A DNA stretch of 64,000 nt from BOG-938 sp035524315 (GTDB lineage Bacteria; Pseudomonadota; Alphaproteobacteria; Caulobacterales; Caulobacteraceae): NCBI GenBank assembly GCA_035524315.1, contig DATKPD010000039.1:1-64000 (forward strand), given 5' to 3'. The number at the start of each line of letters is the position of its first letter. The stretch's first letter is position 1. The notes beneath the pieces were generated by a model. That model was not told where the DNA came from. It did no database searches and saw nothing but the letters and a program-made list of their open reading frames with translations. The translations under genes and the position numbers were made by a program. This document shows, in pieces, positions 26,237-34,736 of the stretch.

Positions 26237-27364
26237 ATGTCGTACAATTCCTTCGGCCATCTGCTGCGCGTGACCACCTGGGGCGAGAGCCATGGCCCGG
26301 CCCTCGGCTGCGTGGTCGATGGCTGCCCGCCGGGCCTTCCCCTGACCGCGGACGACATCCAGGTGTGGCTCGACAAGCGTCGGCCGGGCACCTCCAAGTT
26401 CGTCACCCAGCGGCAGGAGCCCGATCAGGTGCGCATCCTGTCGGGCGTGTTCGAGGACGCGCGCACGGATGGCCAGGTCACGACGGGCACGCCGATCAGC
26501 CTGATGATCGAGAACGTTGACCAGCGTTCCAAGGACTATTCCGATATCGCCCGCGCGTTCCGGCCGGGCCACGCCGACTATGCCTATTTCGCCAAATACG
26601 GCGTGCGCGACTATCGCGGCGGCGGACGCGCCTCGGCGCGTGAAACGGCTGCGCGCGTGGCGGCGGGCGCGGTGGCGCGCAAGATCCTGGGCGCAGGCGT
26701 GATCATCCGCGCGGCCCTGGTGCAGGTGGGCGAGATCGCGATCGACCGCGGCCGCTGGGACTGGTCGCAGGCCCCCGAGAACCCGTTCTGGTGCCCGGAC
26801 CCCGAGACCGTTTCGGTGTGGGAGCAGTACCTGGGCGAGGTGCGCAAGGCCGGCTCGTCGGTGGGCGCCATCGTCGAGGTCGAGGCGGTAGGCGTTCCGC
26901 CCGGCTGGGGCGCGCCGATCTACGCCAAGCTGGACGCCGAGATCGCAGCGGCGATGATGTCGATCAACGCCGCCAAGGGCGTGGAGATCGGCGCGGGCTT
27001 TGCCTCGGCGGCGCTGACGGGCGAGGCGAACGCCGACGAGATGCGCCTGGGTCCGGGCGGCGAAATGGTTTTCGGCTCGAACAACGCCGGCGGCATCCTG
27101 GGCGGCATCTCGACCGGCCAGGCGGTGACCGCGCGCGTGGCGTTCAAACCCACATCCTCGATCCTCAACCCCCGCCGTTCGGTCGACGAGAGCGGCGCCG
27201 AGATCGAGGTGCTGACCAAGGGCCGCCACGACCCGTGCGTGGCCCTGCGCGCCGCGCCGGTGGTGGAGGCGATGATGGCCTGCGTCCTGGCCGACGCCCT
27301 GCTGATGCACCGCGCCCAGACCGGCGGCGGGGCGTTCGCGCCAGGCCGCGACGGGCGCCGGTGA
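26237..27364 (+). CDS. aroC: Chorismate synthase
   Basis: A 375-residue AroC, full length. It has the signature segments TTWGESHGPALG near the start, the central GVRDYRGGGRASARETAARVA and the C-terminal GRHDPCVALRAAPVVEAM. It converts EPSP to chorismate using reduced FMN, the last common step of aromatic amino acid synthesis. It stands between the J-domain gene and a pirin gene on the same strand. Confidence 0.97.
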   Translation: MSYNSFGHLLRVTTWGESHGPALGCVVDGCPPGLPLTADDIQVWLDKRRPGTSKFVTQRQEPDQVRILSGVFEDARTDGQVTTGTPISLMIENVDQRSKDYSDIARAFRPGHADYAYFAKYGVRDYRGGGRASARETAARVAAGAVARKILGAGVIIRAALVQVGEIAIDRGRWDWSQAPENPFWCPDPETVSVWEQYLGEVRKAGSSVGAIVEVEAVGVPPGWGAPIYAKLDAEIAAAMMSINAAKGVEIGAGFASAALTGEANADEMRLGPGGEMVFGSNNAGGILGGISTGQAVTARVAFKPTSSILNPRRSVDESGAEIEVLTKGRHDPCVALRAAPVVEAMMACVLADALLMHRAQTGGGAFAPGRDGRR

Positions 27365-27433
27365 CCTACAGCAACTGATACTGTTGCAATAAGACGCCGC
27401 CCTCCCATATCTCCGCCAACAGGAGGTAGCACA

Positions 27434-28132
27434 ATGATCGACGTCCGCCCGCGCGATGGCCTCGGCCACGCCCACCACGGCTGGCTCAACGCCCGCCATC
27501 ACTTCTCGTTCGCCGACTATCACGAGCCCGGCCGTATGAGCTGGGGCGCGCTACGCGTATGGAACGACGACGAGATCGCCCCGCAATCGGGCTTTCCGCC
27601 CCATCCGCACCGCGAGATGGAGATCGTCACCTATGTGCGCGAGGGCGCCATCACCCACCAGGACAACCTGGGCAACACCGGGCGCACCGCGGCCGGCGAC
27701 GTGCAGGTGATGTCGGCCGGAACGGGCATCCGCCACGCCGAGTACAATCTGGAGGACGGCCCGACCCGCATCTTCCAGATCTGGATCCTGCCAAGCGAAC
27801 GCGGCGGGGCGCCGACCTGGGGCGCGCGGCCCTTTCCCAAGGACGATCGCGCCGGACGGTTCGTGACCCTGGCCTCGGGCCATGCCGAGGACGCCGACGC
27901 CCTGCCGATCCGGGCCGACGCGCGCGTGCTGGGGGCGACGATCGAGGCCGGGGCGAGCGTCGCCTATGACGCCCCGCCCGAACGCCATCTCTATCTGGTG
28001 CCGGCCAAGGGCGTGGTCGAGGTCAACGGCGTGCGCGCCAACCTCGGCGACGGCGTGGCCATCACCGGCGTGGCTCAGGTGGTGGTGACGGCGTTGGAGG
28101 ACGCCGAAGTGGTGCTGGTCGACGCCGCTTAG
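27434..28132 (+). CDS. Pirin family bicupin protein
   Basis: A 232-residue pirin of the YhhW type. The N-terminal cupin carries metal-binding residues in FPPHPHREMEIVTYV and the strand GTGIRHAEYN; the C-terminal cupin is more degenerate. YhhW-type pirins can have quercetinase activity, but the physiological role is unclear. A strong AGGAGGT ribosome site precedes the ATG. The stop overlaps that of queD on the opposite strand by four bases. Confidence 0.92.
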   Translation: MIDVRPRDGLGHAHHGWLNARHHFSFADYHEPGRMSWGALRVWNDDEIAPQSGFPPHPHREMEIVTYVREGAITHQDNLGNTGRTAAGDVQVMSAGTGIRHAEYNLEDGPTRIFQIWILPSERGGAPTWGARPFPKDDRAGRFVTLASGHAEDADALPIRADARVLGATIEAGASVAYDAPPERHLYLVPAKGVVEVNGVRANLGDGVAITGVAQVVVTALEDAEVVLVDAA

Positions 28133-28500
28133 AGCGACAGCACGCAGCTCTCGCCCACCGTGGGGCGCGAGACGACCACGCGGCTGAGGCCAGGGTATTG
28201 CGCCTTCAGCCGCTCGGCGAAGTACAGGCACAGGTTCTCGAGCGTGGGGCTTTCCAGGCCAGGCTTCTCGTTGAGCAGGCCGTGGTCGAGTTCCATCGCC
28301 AGGGCTTTGAGCGCTCCGTCCAGGGCGCCCAGATCGGTGACCCAGCCGACCTCGCCCTGGCGGCAGCCGCGCACGGAGGCTTCGACGCGGAACGAATGGC
28401 CGTGCAGCCGGCGATAGCGGCTGTCGGCCGGGCCGTCGGCCAGGGAGTGGGCGGCGTCGAACTGGGCCGCCTTAGTGATTTCGAATACGGGTTCGGTCAT
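28129..28500 (-). CDS. queD: 6-carboxy-tetrahydropterin synthase QueD-like
   Basis: A 123-residue protein of the PTPS/QueD fold. The zinc ligands are present: His18 in FDAAHSL and His33/His35 in RLHGHSF; the later ELDHGLLN and TLENL segments also fit. QueD makes 6-carboxy-tetrahydropterin from 7,8-dihydroneopterin triphosphate in queuosine synthesis. The usual catalytic Cys of CxxxHGH is replaced by Tyr29 (Y-R-R-L-H-G-H). It is the last gene of queC-queE-queD. Confidence 0.9.
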   Translation of the reverse strand: MTEPVFEITKAAQFDAAHSLADGPADSRYRRLHGHSFRVEASVRGCRQGEVGWVTDLGALDGALKALAMELDHGLLNEKPGLESPTLENLCLYFAERLKAQYPGLSRVVVSRPTVGESCVLSL

Positions 28501-28538
28501 AAAATCGGTCTTGCGATGGTCGCGCGCCGGCGCGCGCG

Positions 28539-29171
28539 TCAGGGAATGCCCAGATATTTGTGGGTTTGCACGCTTAAACGCCAGCGGGGGCGGCTAAGGC
28601 AATAGGCGATCGCCGCCTGGGTGTTCCGCGCGCGGTCGGGCCCGTCCATCGGCTGAAGGTAGAACCGCTCGAAATCCAGGCCCTCGAAGCGGGCTGGATT
28701 GACCCCCGCCTGAGGAAAAACCAGCTTCAGTTCTTGTCCTGTGGTCTGGGCCAGGGGCGCCTCGGCCTTGGGGCTGACGCAGAGCCAGTCGATCCCCGGC
28801 GGGGCGGCGATGGTTCCGTTGGTCTCGACAGCAATGGCGAACCGCGCCGCGTGCAGGGCCGCGATCAGGGGCGCATCCAGTTGCAACAGGGGCTCGCCGC
28901 CAGTGATGACCACCAGGCGCTGGTCCAGGCCCGGCCCCCAGGCGGCGGCGATCGCGCCGGCCAGGTCATCGGCCGTGGCGAAGCGTCCGCCGCCAACCCC
29001 GTCGGTTCCGACGAAATCGGTGTCGCAGAAGGTGCAGACCGCGTCGGCCCGGTCCGCCTCGCGCCCCGACCACAGGTTGCAGCCGGCGAAGCGGCAGAAC
29101 ACCGCCGGCCGACCGGCCTGGCCGCCCTCGCCCTGGAGGGTCAGGAAAATTTCCTTGACCGAATAGGTCAC
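28539..29171 (-). CDS. queE: 7-carboxy-7-deazaguanine synthase (radical SAM)
   Basis: A 210-residue QueE. The cluster-binding cysteines follow the CX14CX2C form (Cys31, Cys46, Cys49). The TLQGEGGQAGRPA start, VITGGEPLLQ and VETNGT motifs are conserved. It converts carboxy-tetrahydropterin to 7-carboxy-7-deazaguanine. The start is GTG 29171, overlapping the queC stop as GTGA, which fixes it; the longer frame upstream runs through queC out of phase. Confidence 0.93.
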   Translation of the reverse strand: MTYSVKEIFLTLQGEGGQAGRPAVFCRFAGCNLWSGREADRADAVCTFCDTDFVGTDGVGGGRFATADDLAGAIAAAWGPGLDQRLVVITGGEPLLQLDAPLIAALHAARFAIAVETNGTIAAPPGIDWLCVSPKAEAPLAQTTGQELKLVFPQAGVNPARFEGLDFERFYLQPMDGPDRARNTQAAIAYCLSRPRWRLSVQTHKYLGIP

Positions 29172-29905
29172 GGGACGAACGCCAGCGGCGGGGCGCCCTC
29201 GGCGGTCCAGGCGGCGAAACCCGCCGCGCGCAGCTCGCACGCCGGACAGGTTCCACAGCCGTGGCCCCAGGCGCTGCGCGCGCCGCGCTGGCCTAGGTAG
29301 CAGGTGTGGGTCTCCTCCACGATCAGGTCGCTCAGGGCCTCGCCGCCCAGGGTCTTGGCCAGAGCCCAGGTCTGCGCCTTGGTCAGGGCCATGAGCGGCG
29401 TCTCGATGACGAAGTCGCGCTCCATGCCCAGATTCAGCGCCGCCTGCATGGCGTCCAGCGTGGCCCGGCGGCAATCGGGATAGCCGGAGTAGTCGGTCTC
29501 GCACATGCCGCCCACCAGCCGGGTCAGCCCCCGCCGGTCGGCCAGGGCCGCGGCGTGAACGAAGAAGGCGAGGTTACGGCCCGGCACGAAGGTCGAGGGC
29601 AGGCCGCGCTCGGTCATTTCGATGGCCCGGTCTTCGGTCAGGGCCGACTGCGCCACGGCGCCGAAGCCGCGCAGGTCGAGCCGATGGTCAGGCCCGAGCC
29701 GGGCGGCCCAGCGGGGAAAGCGCGCCAGAATCTGCGCCCGAACCTGCTCGCGCGCACTCATCTCGACCGAATGGCGCTGGCCATAGTCAAAACCGACCGT
29801 TTCGACCCGCTCGTAACGCTCAAGCGCCCAAGCCAGGCAGACGGTGGAGTCCTGACCGCCGGAGAACAGCACCAGAGCGGCGGCTGGCGAGGCGTTGAGA
29901 GTCAT
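29168..29905 (-). CDS. queC: 7-cyano-7-deazaguanine synthase
   Basis: A 245-residue QueC of the PP-loop ATP pyrophosphatase family (LFSGGQDSTVCL at ~13-24). The C-terminal zinc-binding cysteines are in HTCYLGQ and CGTCPACELR. It makes preQ0 from carboxy-deazaguanine and ammonia with ATP. It is the first gene of queC-queE-queD, divergent from cutA with 70 bases between. I saw no convincing preQ1 riboswitch in that leader. Confidence 0.95.
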   Translation of the reverse strand: MTLNASPAAALVLFSGGQDSTVCLAWALERYERVETVGFDYGQRHSVEMSAREQVRAQILARFPRWAARLGPDHRLDLRGFGAVAQSALTEDRAIEMTERGLPSTFVPGRNLAFFVHAAALADRRGLTRLVGGMCETDYSGYPDCRRATLDAMQAALNLGMERDFVIETPLMALTKAQTWALAKTLGGEALSDLIVEETHTCYLGQRGARSAWGHGCGTCPACELRAAGFAAWTAEGAPPLAFVP

Positions 29906-29975
29906 GCGACTTTTTGTCCTGTCCGTCGACTGATAGCCCGCTGAAGCCTCGCGGCGGACGGGATCGGAGCCGATT

Positions 29976-30332
29976 ATGGAAGAGATGGCGCTTGTCTACA
30001 CCACCTGGCCCGACGCCCAAACCGCCGAGGCGGCGGCGCGCCAGGCAATCGCGCAACATTTGGCCGCCTGCGCCAATATCCTGGGCCCGATGCACTCGAT
30101 CTTCCGGTGGGACGGCGGCGTCCATACGCAGGACGAAGTGGCTATGATATTGAAAACAAGAATGTCTTTGTCGGATCCACTGCGTGACGCGTTGGTCGCG
30201 CTGCATCCCTACGAGACGCCGTGCATCGTCCTTATGCCAATCAATCGCATCGGGTCGAATACGGCCTTCCTGGCGTGGATCGAAGAAGAAACGACGCCGA
30301 CCGCGTCGGTAACCTGGCCAACAACCGTATAG
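29976..30332 (+). CDS. cutA: Divalent-cation tolerance protein CutA
   Basis: A 118-residue CutA1 trimeric ferredoxin-fold protein. Family segments are LVYTTWPDAQTAEAAARQAI, ACANILGPMHSIFRWDG, EVAMILKTR and LHPYETPCIV. CutA is linked to copper/divalent metal tolerance, though its mechanism is unsettled. GGAG precedes the ATG; a start three codons later (MALVYTT) is possible. The C-terminal ~12 residues are not conserved-looking. Confidence 0.92.
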   Translation: MEEMALVYTTWPDAQTAEAAARQAIAQHLAACANILGPMHSIFRWDGGVHTQDEVAMILKTRMSLSDPLRDALVALHPYETPCIVLMPINRIGSNTAFLAWIEEETTPTASVTWPTTV

Positions 30333-30394
30333 CGATCGGCGGCGCTGACATTTTTCCGTCGCACGTCTGATTATCGCCAAAACGATGACAGCGC

Positions 30395-30409
30395 TTAACG
30401 TCTCCTCAA
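30395..30409 (+). promoter_or_regulatory. CtrA-like box TTAA-N7-TCAA upstream of the degenerate kinase
   Basis: TTAA-N7-TCAA matches seven of eight bases of TTAA-N7-TTAA and lies 45 bases before the hybrid kinase start. Such a position would suit activation or repression by CtrA. It is a pattern match only. Confidence 0.28.
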
Positions 30410-30454
30410 ATGTAATTCGGGCAGATTGCCGGTCCAGGCCGCGTGAAGTGACCC

Positions 30455-32029
30455 ATGACCTTTATTGCAAGTTTTGCCGATCAGACGCTTCCAGCGCTCG
30501 CCAGCGCCTCAGTCGCGGACATTGAGGCCCGTTTCCAAGCCTGTCCCGAAGCCCTCGCCTTCGCGGTGTGCGCCGACGGCCGGGTGGTAGGCGCGATCGA
30601 ACGCGACGCTGTGGCCAAGGCGGTGCGGGCCGGCTTCGGGGAAAGCCCGATCAGCGCGCTGGTGCTGTCCGACCCCCTCGTGGTCGACGCTTCGACCTCC
30701 GCCGACGAAGTGTGCCGCGTCCTGCTCAACAACCGGGATCTGCGCCGCGACGTGTTCGTGGTGGTCAAGGACAACGCCTACCTGGGCGTGGGCTCGCTCG
30801 CCGGTCTGGTCGATCGGCTGTTGCAGGAGCGCTCCAGCCAGGTTCGCGGCATCGAGCAGGCGGTCAAGGCGGTTAGCGACGCCGAGCGGGCGTCCGCGGC
30901 GGTAAACGAATATAAGCACCGCTGCATCGACATGCTGGGCGCCGAATTCCGCACGCCTCTGAACGGGGTGGTGGCGATGGCGGAATTGCTGCAGCGCCAG
31001 CCGCTGGGTCCTGACGCGCTGGCCCAGGTCGGTTCGATCCGCGCCTCCGCCGAGGCGCTGTTGCGACTGCTGTCGGATTCCATCGACCTGACCCGAGCCG
31101 AGGAAGGCCTCTTGGAGCTTCATCCCGAACCGGTGCTTTTGCGCACCGTCGCCGACCGGCTGCAGGATTCCTGGGGCCTGCAGGCGCAGCAGGCGGGCGT
31201 GAGCCTGCTGGTGTCCTACGATGGCGATCCCGACCTTCAAGCCGAACTGGATGCGGCGCGCCTGCACCAGGTGTTCGACAACCTGATCGGCGCCGCCCTG
31301 GTCTATACCCGATCGGGCGCGGTGGAGGCCTGCCTCAAGGCCCGCCGCGACGGCTCGGACGTGGTGATGGAAGGCCGCGTGCGTGACACCGGCCCGGGCC
31401 TGGCGCCTGACCAGCTGGCCCGCATCTTCGACAGCGCGCGCGAGCCCGACGGCAGCCGCGCCGCCTCGGGCCTGGGCATGTCGCTGACCCGCGAACTGGT
31501 GGAATGCATGCACGGCTCGATCCGCGCCGAGAGCAACGTCGGCCATGGCGTGACGGTGACCTTCGACCTGCTGGCGCCGATCGCCCAGGTCGCGGCCACG
31601 GCCGCAGTCGGCGCAGCCCCAGTGGCGGCCCACGTGCTGGTCGTCGACGACAACGCCACCAACCGCATGGTGGCCGAGGCCCTGTGCGAAATGTTCGATT
31701 GCACCTCCGAATGCGCCGAGGACGGCGTCGAGGCGGTGGAAGCGGCCCAGAGCGGCCGGTTCGACCTGATCCTGATGGACATCAAGATGCCACGGATGGA
31801 CGGCATCGCCGCGACCAAGGCGATCCGGGCGCTGGAGGGCGAGCTTGGCGCCATCCCGATCGTGGCCCTGACCGCCAATGTCGATCCAGAAGACGCTCGC
31901 AGCTATCTGGCCGCGGGCATGTGCTGCGTGGTCGAAAAGCCGATCAAGCCCGAGCGCCTGCTGCAGGCGATCAACACCGCGCTCGACGCGCGGCCTGTCG
32001 CCTCGGGACGCCGCACCGCGGCGGCCTAA
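30455..32029 (+). CDS. Hybrid histidine kinase-like protein with degenerate kinase core and intact receiver
   Basis: The 524-residue product has a cytoplasmic N-terminal sensory region (~1-125) with a CBS-pair-like pattern, a dimerisation helix pair, an HATPase_c domain (~215-375) and a C-terminal receiver (~395-505). The H-box reads M-L-G-A-E-F-R-T-P-L: the phosphoacceptor His is Ala163. The N-box reads D-N-L-I-G-A-A-L, so the conserved second Asn is Ala280. The G1 (VRDTGPGL) and G2 (SGLGMSL) boxes remain. The receiver keeps its acidic pair, Asp442 and the K-P-I motif. It can hardly autophosphorylate and probably acts as a scaffold, decoy or receiver. No membrane segment is seen. Confidence 0.85.
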   Translation: MTFIASFADQTLPALASASVADIEARFQACPEALAFAVCADGRVVGAIERDAVAKAVRAGFGESPISALVLSDPLVVDASTSADEVCRVLLNNRDLRRDVFVVVKDNAYLGVGSLAGLVDRLLQERSSQVRGIEQAVKAVSDAERASAAVNEYKHRCIDMLGAEFRTPLNGVVAMAELLQRQPLGPDALAQVGSIRASAEALLRLLSDSIDLTRAEEGLLELHPEPVLLRTVADRLQDSWGLQAQQAGVSLLVSYDGDPDLQAELDAARLHQVFDNLIGAALVYTRSGAVEACLKARRDGSDVVMEGRVRDTGPGLAPDQLARIFDSAREPDGSRAASGLGMSLTRELVECMHGSIRAESNVGHGVTVTFDLLAPIAQVAATAAVGAAPVAAHVLVVDDNATNRMVAEALCEMFDCTSECAEDGVEAVEAAQSGRFDLILMDIKMPRMDGIAATKAIRALEGELGAIPIVALTANVDPEDARSYLAAGMCCVVEKPIKPERLLQAINTALDARPVASGRRTAAA

Positions 32030-34608
32030 GCCGTTTCGTCCACGCTGAAAGACGAGGGCGCGCGACCCGCCCGCCACGCGTCGGCCATGGCCGTGTACGC
32101 CGCCTCGATCCGGCGGGTGTAGAGGGCGGTATCGAACAGGGGCGCGCGAGGGCTCTGGGTTCGGTTCTCGGTCAGGCGGCGACGCACGGCGGTCAGCCGA
32201 TCCGGATCGGACGACAGCGCCACGGCAAGGGCCTCGTAAGCCTCCGCATCCTCGGCGACCAGCTCCGGAACCCCCGCCGCCTTCAGCAGGCTGGCGGCCA
32301 CGCGTCCGGAAAAGGCCGAACCCTGGCGCGTGATCAGCGGCAGGCCCATCCACAGGGCGTCGCTGGCGGTGGTGTGGGCGTTGCACGGCCAGCTATCGAG
32401 GAATAAATCGGCCAGGGGCTGGCGGGCCAGGTGCGCCTGGTGCTCCAGGCTGGGCGCGAACACCAGGCGGGCGGGATCCACCCCGCGCGCGGCCGCCTCG
32501 TGCCGCAGGTTATCGCTAGACGGCGCCGGCCCCTCCAGCAGCCACAAGACCGAGCCGTCCACGCGCTGAAGGATGCGCATCCAGGCGCCGAAAACCTCGG
32601 GAGTGATCTTGTAGGGCGAATTGAAGTGGCAGAACACGATCCCGGCGGGCGGCAGGCCGTGGGCGGCGCGGTCAGGATCAGGGACCGGCAAAGGCCGTCG
32701 GTCGTCGTTGGGCTGGTAGCAGTCGGGCAGCCACGCGACCGCCTCGTCGTAGAACCCGGCCTCGACCTCGGGGATCACCGTGCGGTCGGCGACGATGTAG
32801 TCGATGTAAGGCGCGCCCAACGTGCCTGGAAAGCCCAGGAAATTGACCTGCACCGGCGCGGGGCGGCGCGCGAACAGGTCCATGCGCCCGGCGCCAAAAT
32901 AGCCATTGAGGTTGACGAGGATATCGACGCCCGCCTGGCGCACCGCCTCCGCCGCCGCGTCGTCGTCCAGGGCGCGGATCGGGATCATCGCGTCGAACGC
33001 GCGCTCCAGCCGTCGGCGCATGACGGAGCCGTCGCTGTGGCCGTTGTCGAAGGCGATCACCTCGAACCGCGTGCGGTCGTGCCGTTCGAACAGACCCGCG
33101 GCCAGATGCGCTGTGGCCTGTTCGCGGAACTCGCCGCAGACATAGCCGAGCCTGATCTTGCCGGCCGGCTCGCGGCGGGCGATGGGCGCCGAGGGCCGGG
33201 CCGGATGGCGGCTGGCCGCGTAGCCGCGCGCGCACGCCTGCAGGTCGGCGGGCGAGGCCGAGACGCCCTGATAGGCGAAGGGCTCGATCACGCGCTTGCC
33301 CGCGCGCACCGCCGCGTCGATCGCGTCCAGGGCTGCGTCAAATCCGGTCCAGTCGCAGGCGTAGCCCATGACGTGCATCAGCTCGCCGCGCGCCTGGGGA
33401 TAGTCGGGATCGAGCTTGAGCAGATGGTCCAGGTCGCGGCGAACCGGCTCATAGGTCCGCTTGCGCGCCCAGATCATGCTGGCCCGGTTGTAGAGCGCGG
33501 GGGCCAGATCGGGATCGAGGGCCAGGGCCTGATCAAAGGCGGCGGCCGCCTCGTCGATACGGTCGAGCGCCCACAACAGCGCCCCCTTGTTGGCCCATAC
33601 CAGGGCAGAGTCCGGCGACAGAGCCAGGCAGCGGTCGAAACTGGCCAAGGCCTCGTCCGACCGGCGCAGGTCCCAGTGCAGCACCAGGGCCCGGTCGTTC
33701 CACGGCTCGGCCCAGTCCGGCTGCAACCGCACCGCCGCCTCCAGGCTGGCCAGGGCCTCGCGCGGACGGCCCAGGGCGCGCAGCGCCAGACCGCGGCCCA
33801 GATGCGCCGGGGCGTGATCGCGCGCCAGCGCCAGGGCCTGGTCAAACACGGCCAGCGCCTCGCCGCATCGGTCCTGACGGAGGAGCATCAGGCCTTTCAG
33901 ATGCAAGCGCTCGGGATCGGGACCGCCCAGTCGGATCGCCCGATCGAGCCCCGACCAAGCGTCGTCCGCGCGGCCCATTTCGTTCAGCAGGCCCGCGCGC
34001 GCGGTCAGCAGGGCCGGATTGTCCGGCTGGATCGCCAGCGCCCGCTCGTAAGCCGCCAGGGCCTCGGTCTTGCGCCCCATCATCATCAGGGCGCCGGCGC
34101 GGTTGGCCAGGGCGTTGAGCGCCTGGGGATTGAGCGCGATCACCCGCCCGAAGTCGTCGGCCGCCTCGGCCCAGCGACCCCGTTGAGCCAGGATCGCGCC
34201 GCGGTTGTTGAGGGCGTCCAGGCATGCGGGATCAAGCGTGATCGCCCGGCCCAATTGCGCCAGGGCCTCGTCCGCCCGGCCCAAGGCCAGGAGCGCCAGG
34301 GCGTAGTGCGAAAGCAGGCCTGCGTTGCGCCCTGTGGGCGTTCCGGCGCGCTGCATCAGGGCCAGAGCGTCGGCCGGCCGTCCCTGCTGGTAGCGCAGCA
34401 AGCCCAGGAAGTGCTGGGCCGGGCCGCTGGTCGGCTCAAGCGCCAACGCCTGGCGATAGAGCGCCTCGGCCTCGGCCGCGCGCCCAGCCTGATGCGCCGC
34501 CAGGGCCTGCTGCAGGAAAGGACTCAAACCGCTCCGCGCCCTGGCGACCCCGCCATCCTCAGCCTCCCTCGCTTCGCCGCGCAGCGCCGCGCCGCGCCGC
34601 GCGATCAA
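32026..34608 (-). CDS. TPR protein with O-GlcNAc transferase-like (GT41) C-terminus
   Basis: The 860-residue product has about eleven tetratricopeptide repeats (~25-430), rich in A-L-A-x-x-P-x-x-x-x-A patterns, followed by a GT41/SPINDLY-type glycosyltransferase region. The latter shows KIRLGYVCGEFREQATAHL, DILVNLNGYFG, PVQVNFLGFPGTLGAPYIDYIVAD, YKITPEVFGAWMRIL and DALWMGLPLITRQG. Bacterial members modify Ser/Thr of flagellins or other proteins, but the target here is not indicated by the context. It converges on the hybrid kinase with overlapping stops and is divergent from fixL. Confidence 0.88.
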   Translation of the reverse strand: MIARRGAALRGEAREAEDGGVARARSGLSPFLQQALAAHQAGRAAEAEALYRQALALEPTSGPAQHFLGLLRYQQGRPADALALMQRAGTPTGRNAGLLSHYALALLALGRADEALAQLGRAITLDPACLDALNNRGAILAQRGRWAEAADDFGRVIALNPQALNALANRAGALMMMGRKTEALAAYERALAIQPDNPALLTARAGLLNEMGRADDAWSGLDRAIRLGGPDPERLHLKGLMLLRQDRCGEALAVFDQALALARDHAPAHLGRGLALRALGRPREALASLEAAVRLQPDWAEPWNDRALVLHWDLRRSDEALASFDRCLALSPDSALVWANKGALLWALDRIDEAAAAFDQALALDPDLAPALYNRASMIWARKRTYEPVRRDLDHLLKLDPDYPQARGELMHVMGYACDWTGFDAALDAIDAAVRAGKRVIEPFAYQGVSASPADLQACARGYAASRHPARPSAPIARREPAGKIRLGYVCGEFREQATAHLAAGLFERHDRTRFEVIAFDNGHSDGSVMRRRLERAFDAMIPIRALDDDAAAEAVRQAGVDILVNLNGYFGAGRMDLFARRPAPVQVNFLGFPGTLGAPYIDYIVADRTVIPEVEAGFYDEAVAWLPDCYQPNDDRRPLPVPDPDRAAHGLPPAGIVFCHFNSPYKITPEVFGAWMRILQRVDGSVLWLLEGPAPSSDNLRHEAAARGVDPARLVFAPSLEHQAHLARQPLADLFLDSWPCNAHTTASDALWMGLPLITRQGSAFSGRVAASLLKAAGVPELVAEDAEAYEALAVALSSDPDRLTAVRRRLTENRTQSPRAPLFDTALYTRRIEAAYTAMADAWRAGRAPSSFSVDETA

Positions 34609-34736
34609 CAGGCCTTATGGCGCCGGGTGAAGGATCAGGCCAGGGGGCGGGAGCGTCGCCGGCGGACCGTCGCCCCGGTTAGCGCCGCGGCGCTGTACGG
34701 CGACAGCGCGCACGCTATGATGGCTTAGCTGAACAC

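Noticed and set aside
27371..27387. GCAAC-N7-GTTGC inverted repeat between aroC and the pirin gene.
   Set aside because: Only five paired bases; too short to claim as an operator without conservation data.
28521..28538. GC-alternating palindrome between queE and queD.
   Set aside because: Alternating GC runs are expected at this base composition, and there is no T-run; operon continuity is more likely than termination.
29906..29975. Possible preQ1 riboswitch in the queC leader, because of an A-run close to the start codon.
   Set aside because: I could not draw the H-type pseudoknot of class I or the longer class II structure from these 70 bases.
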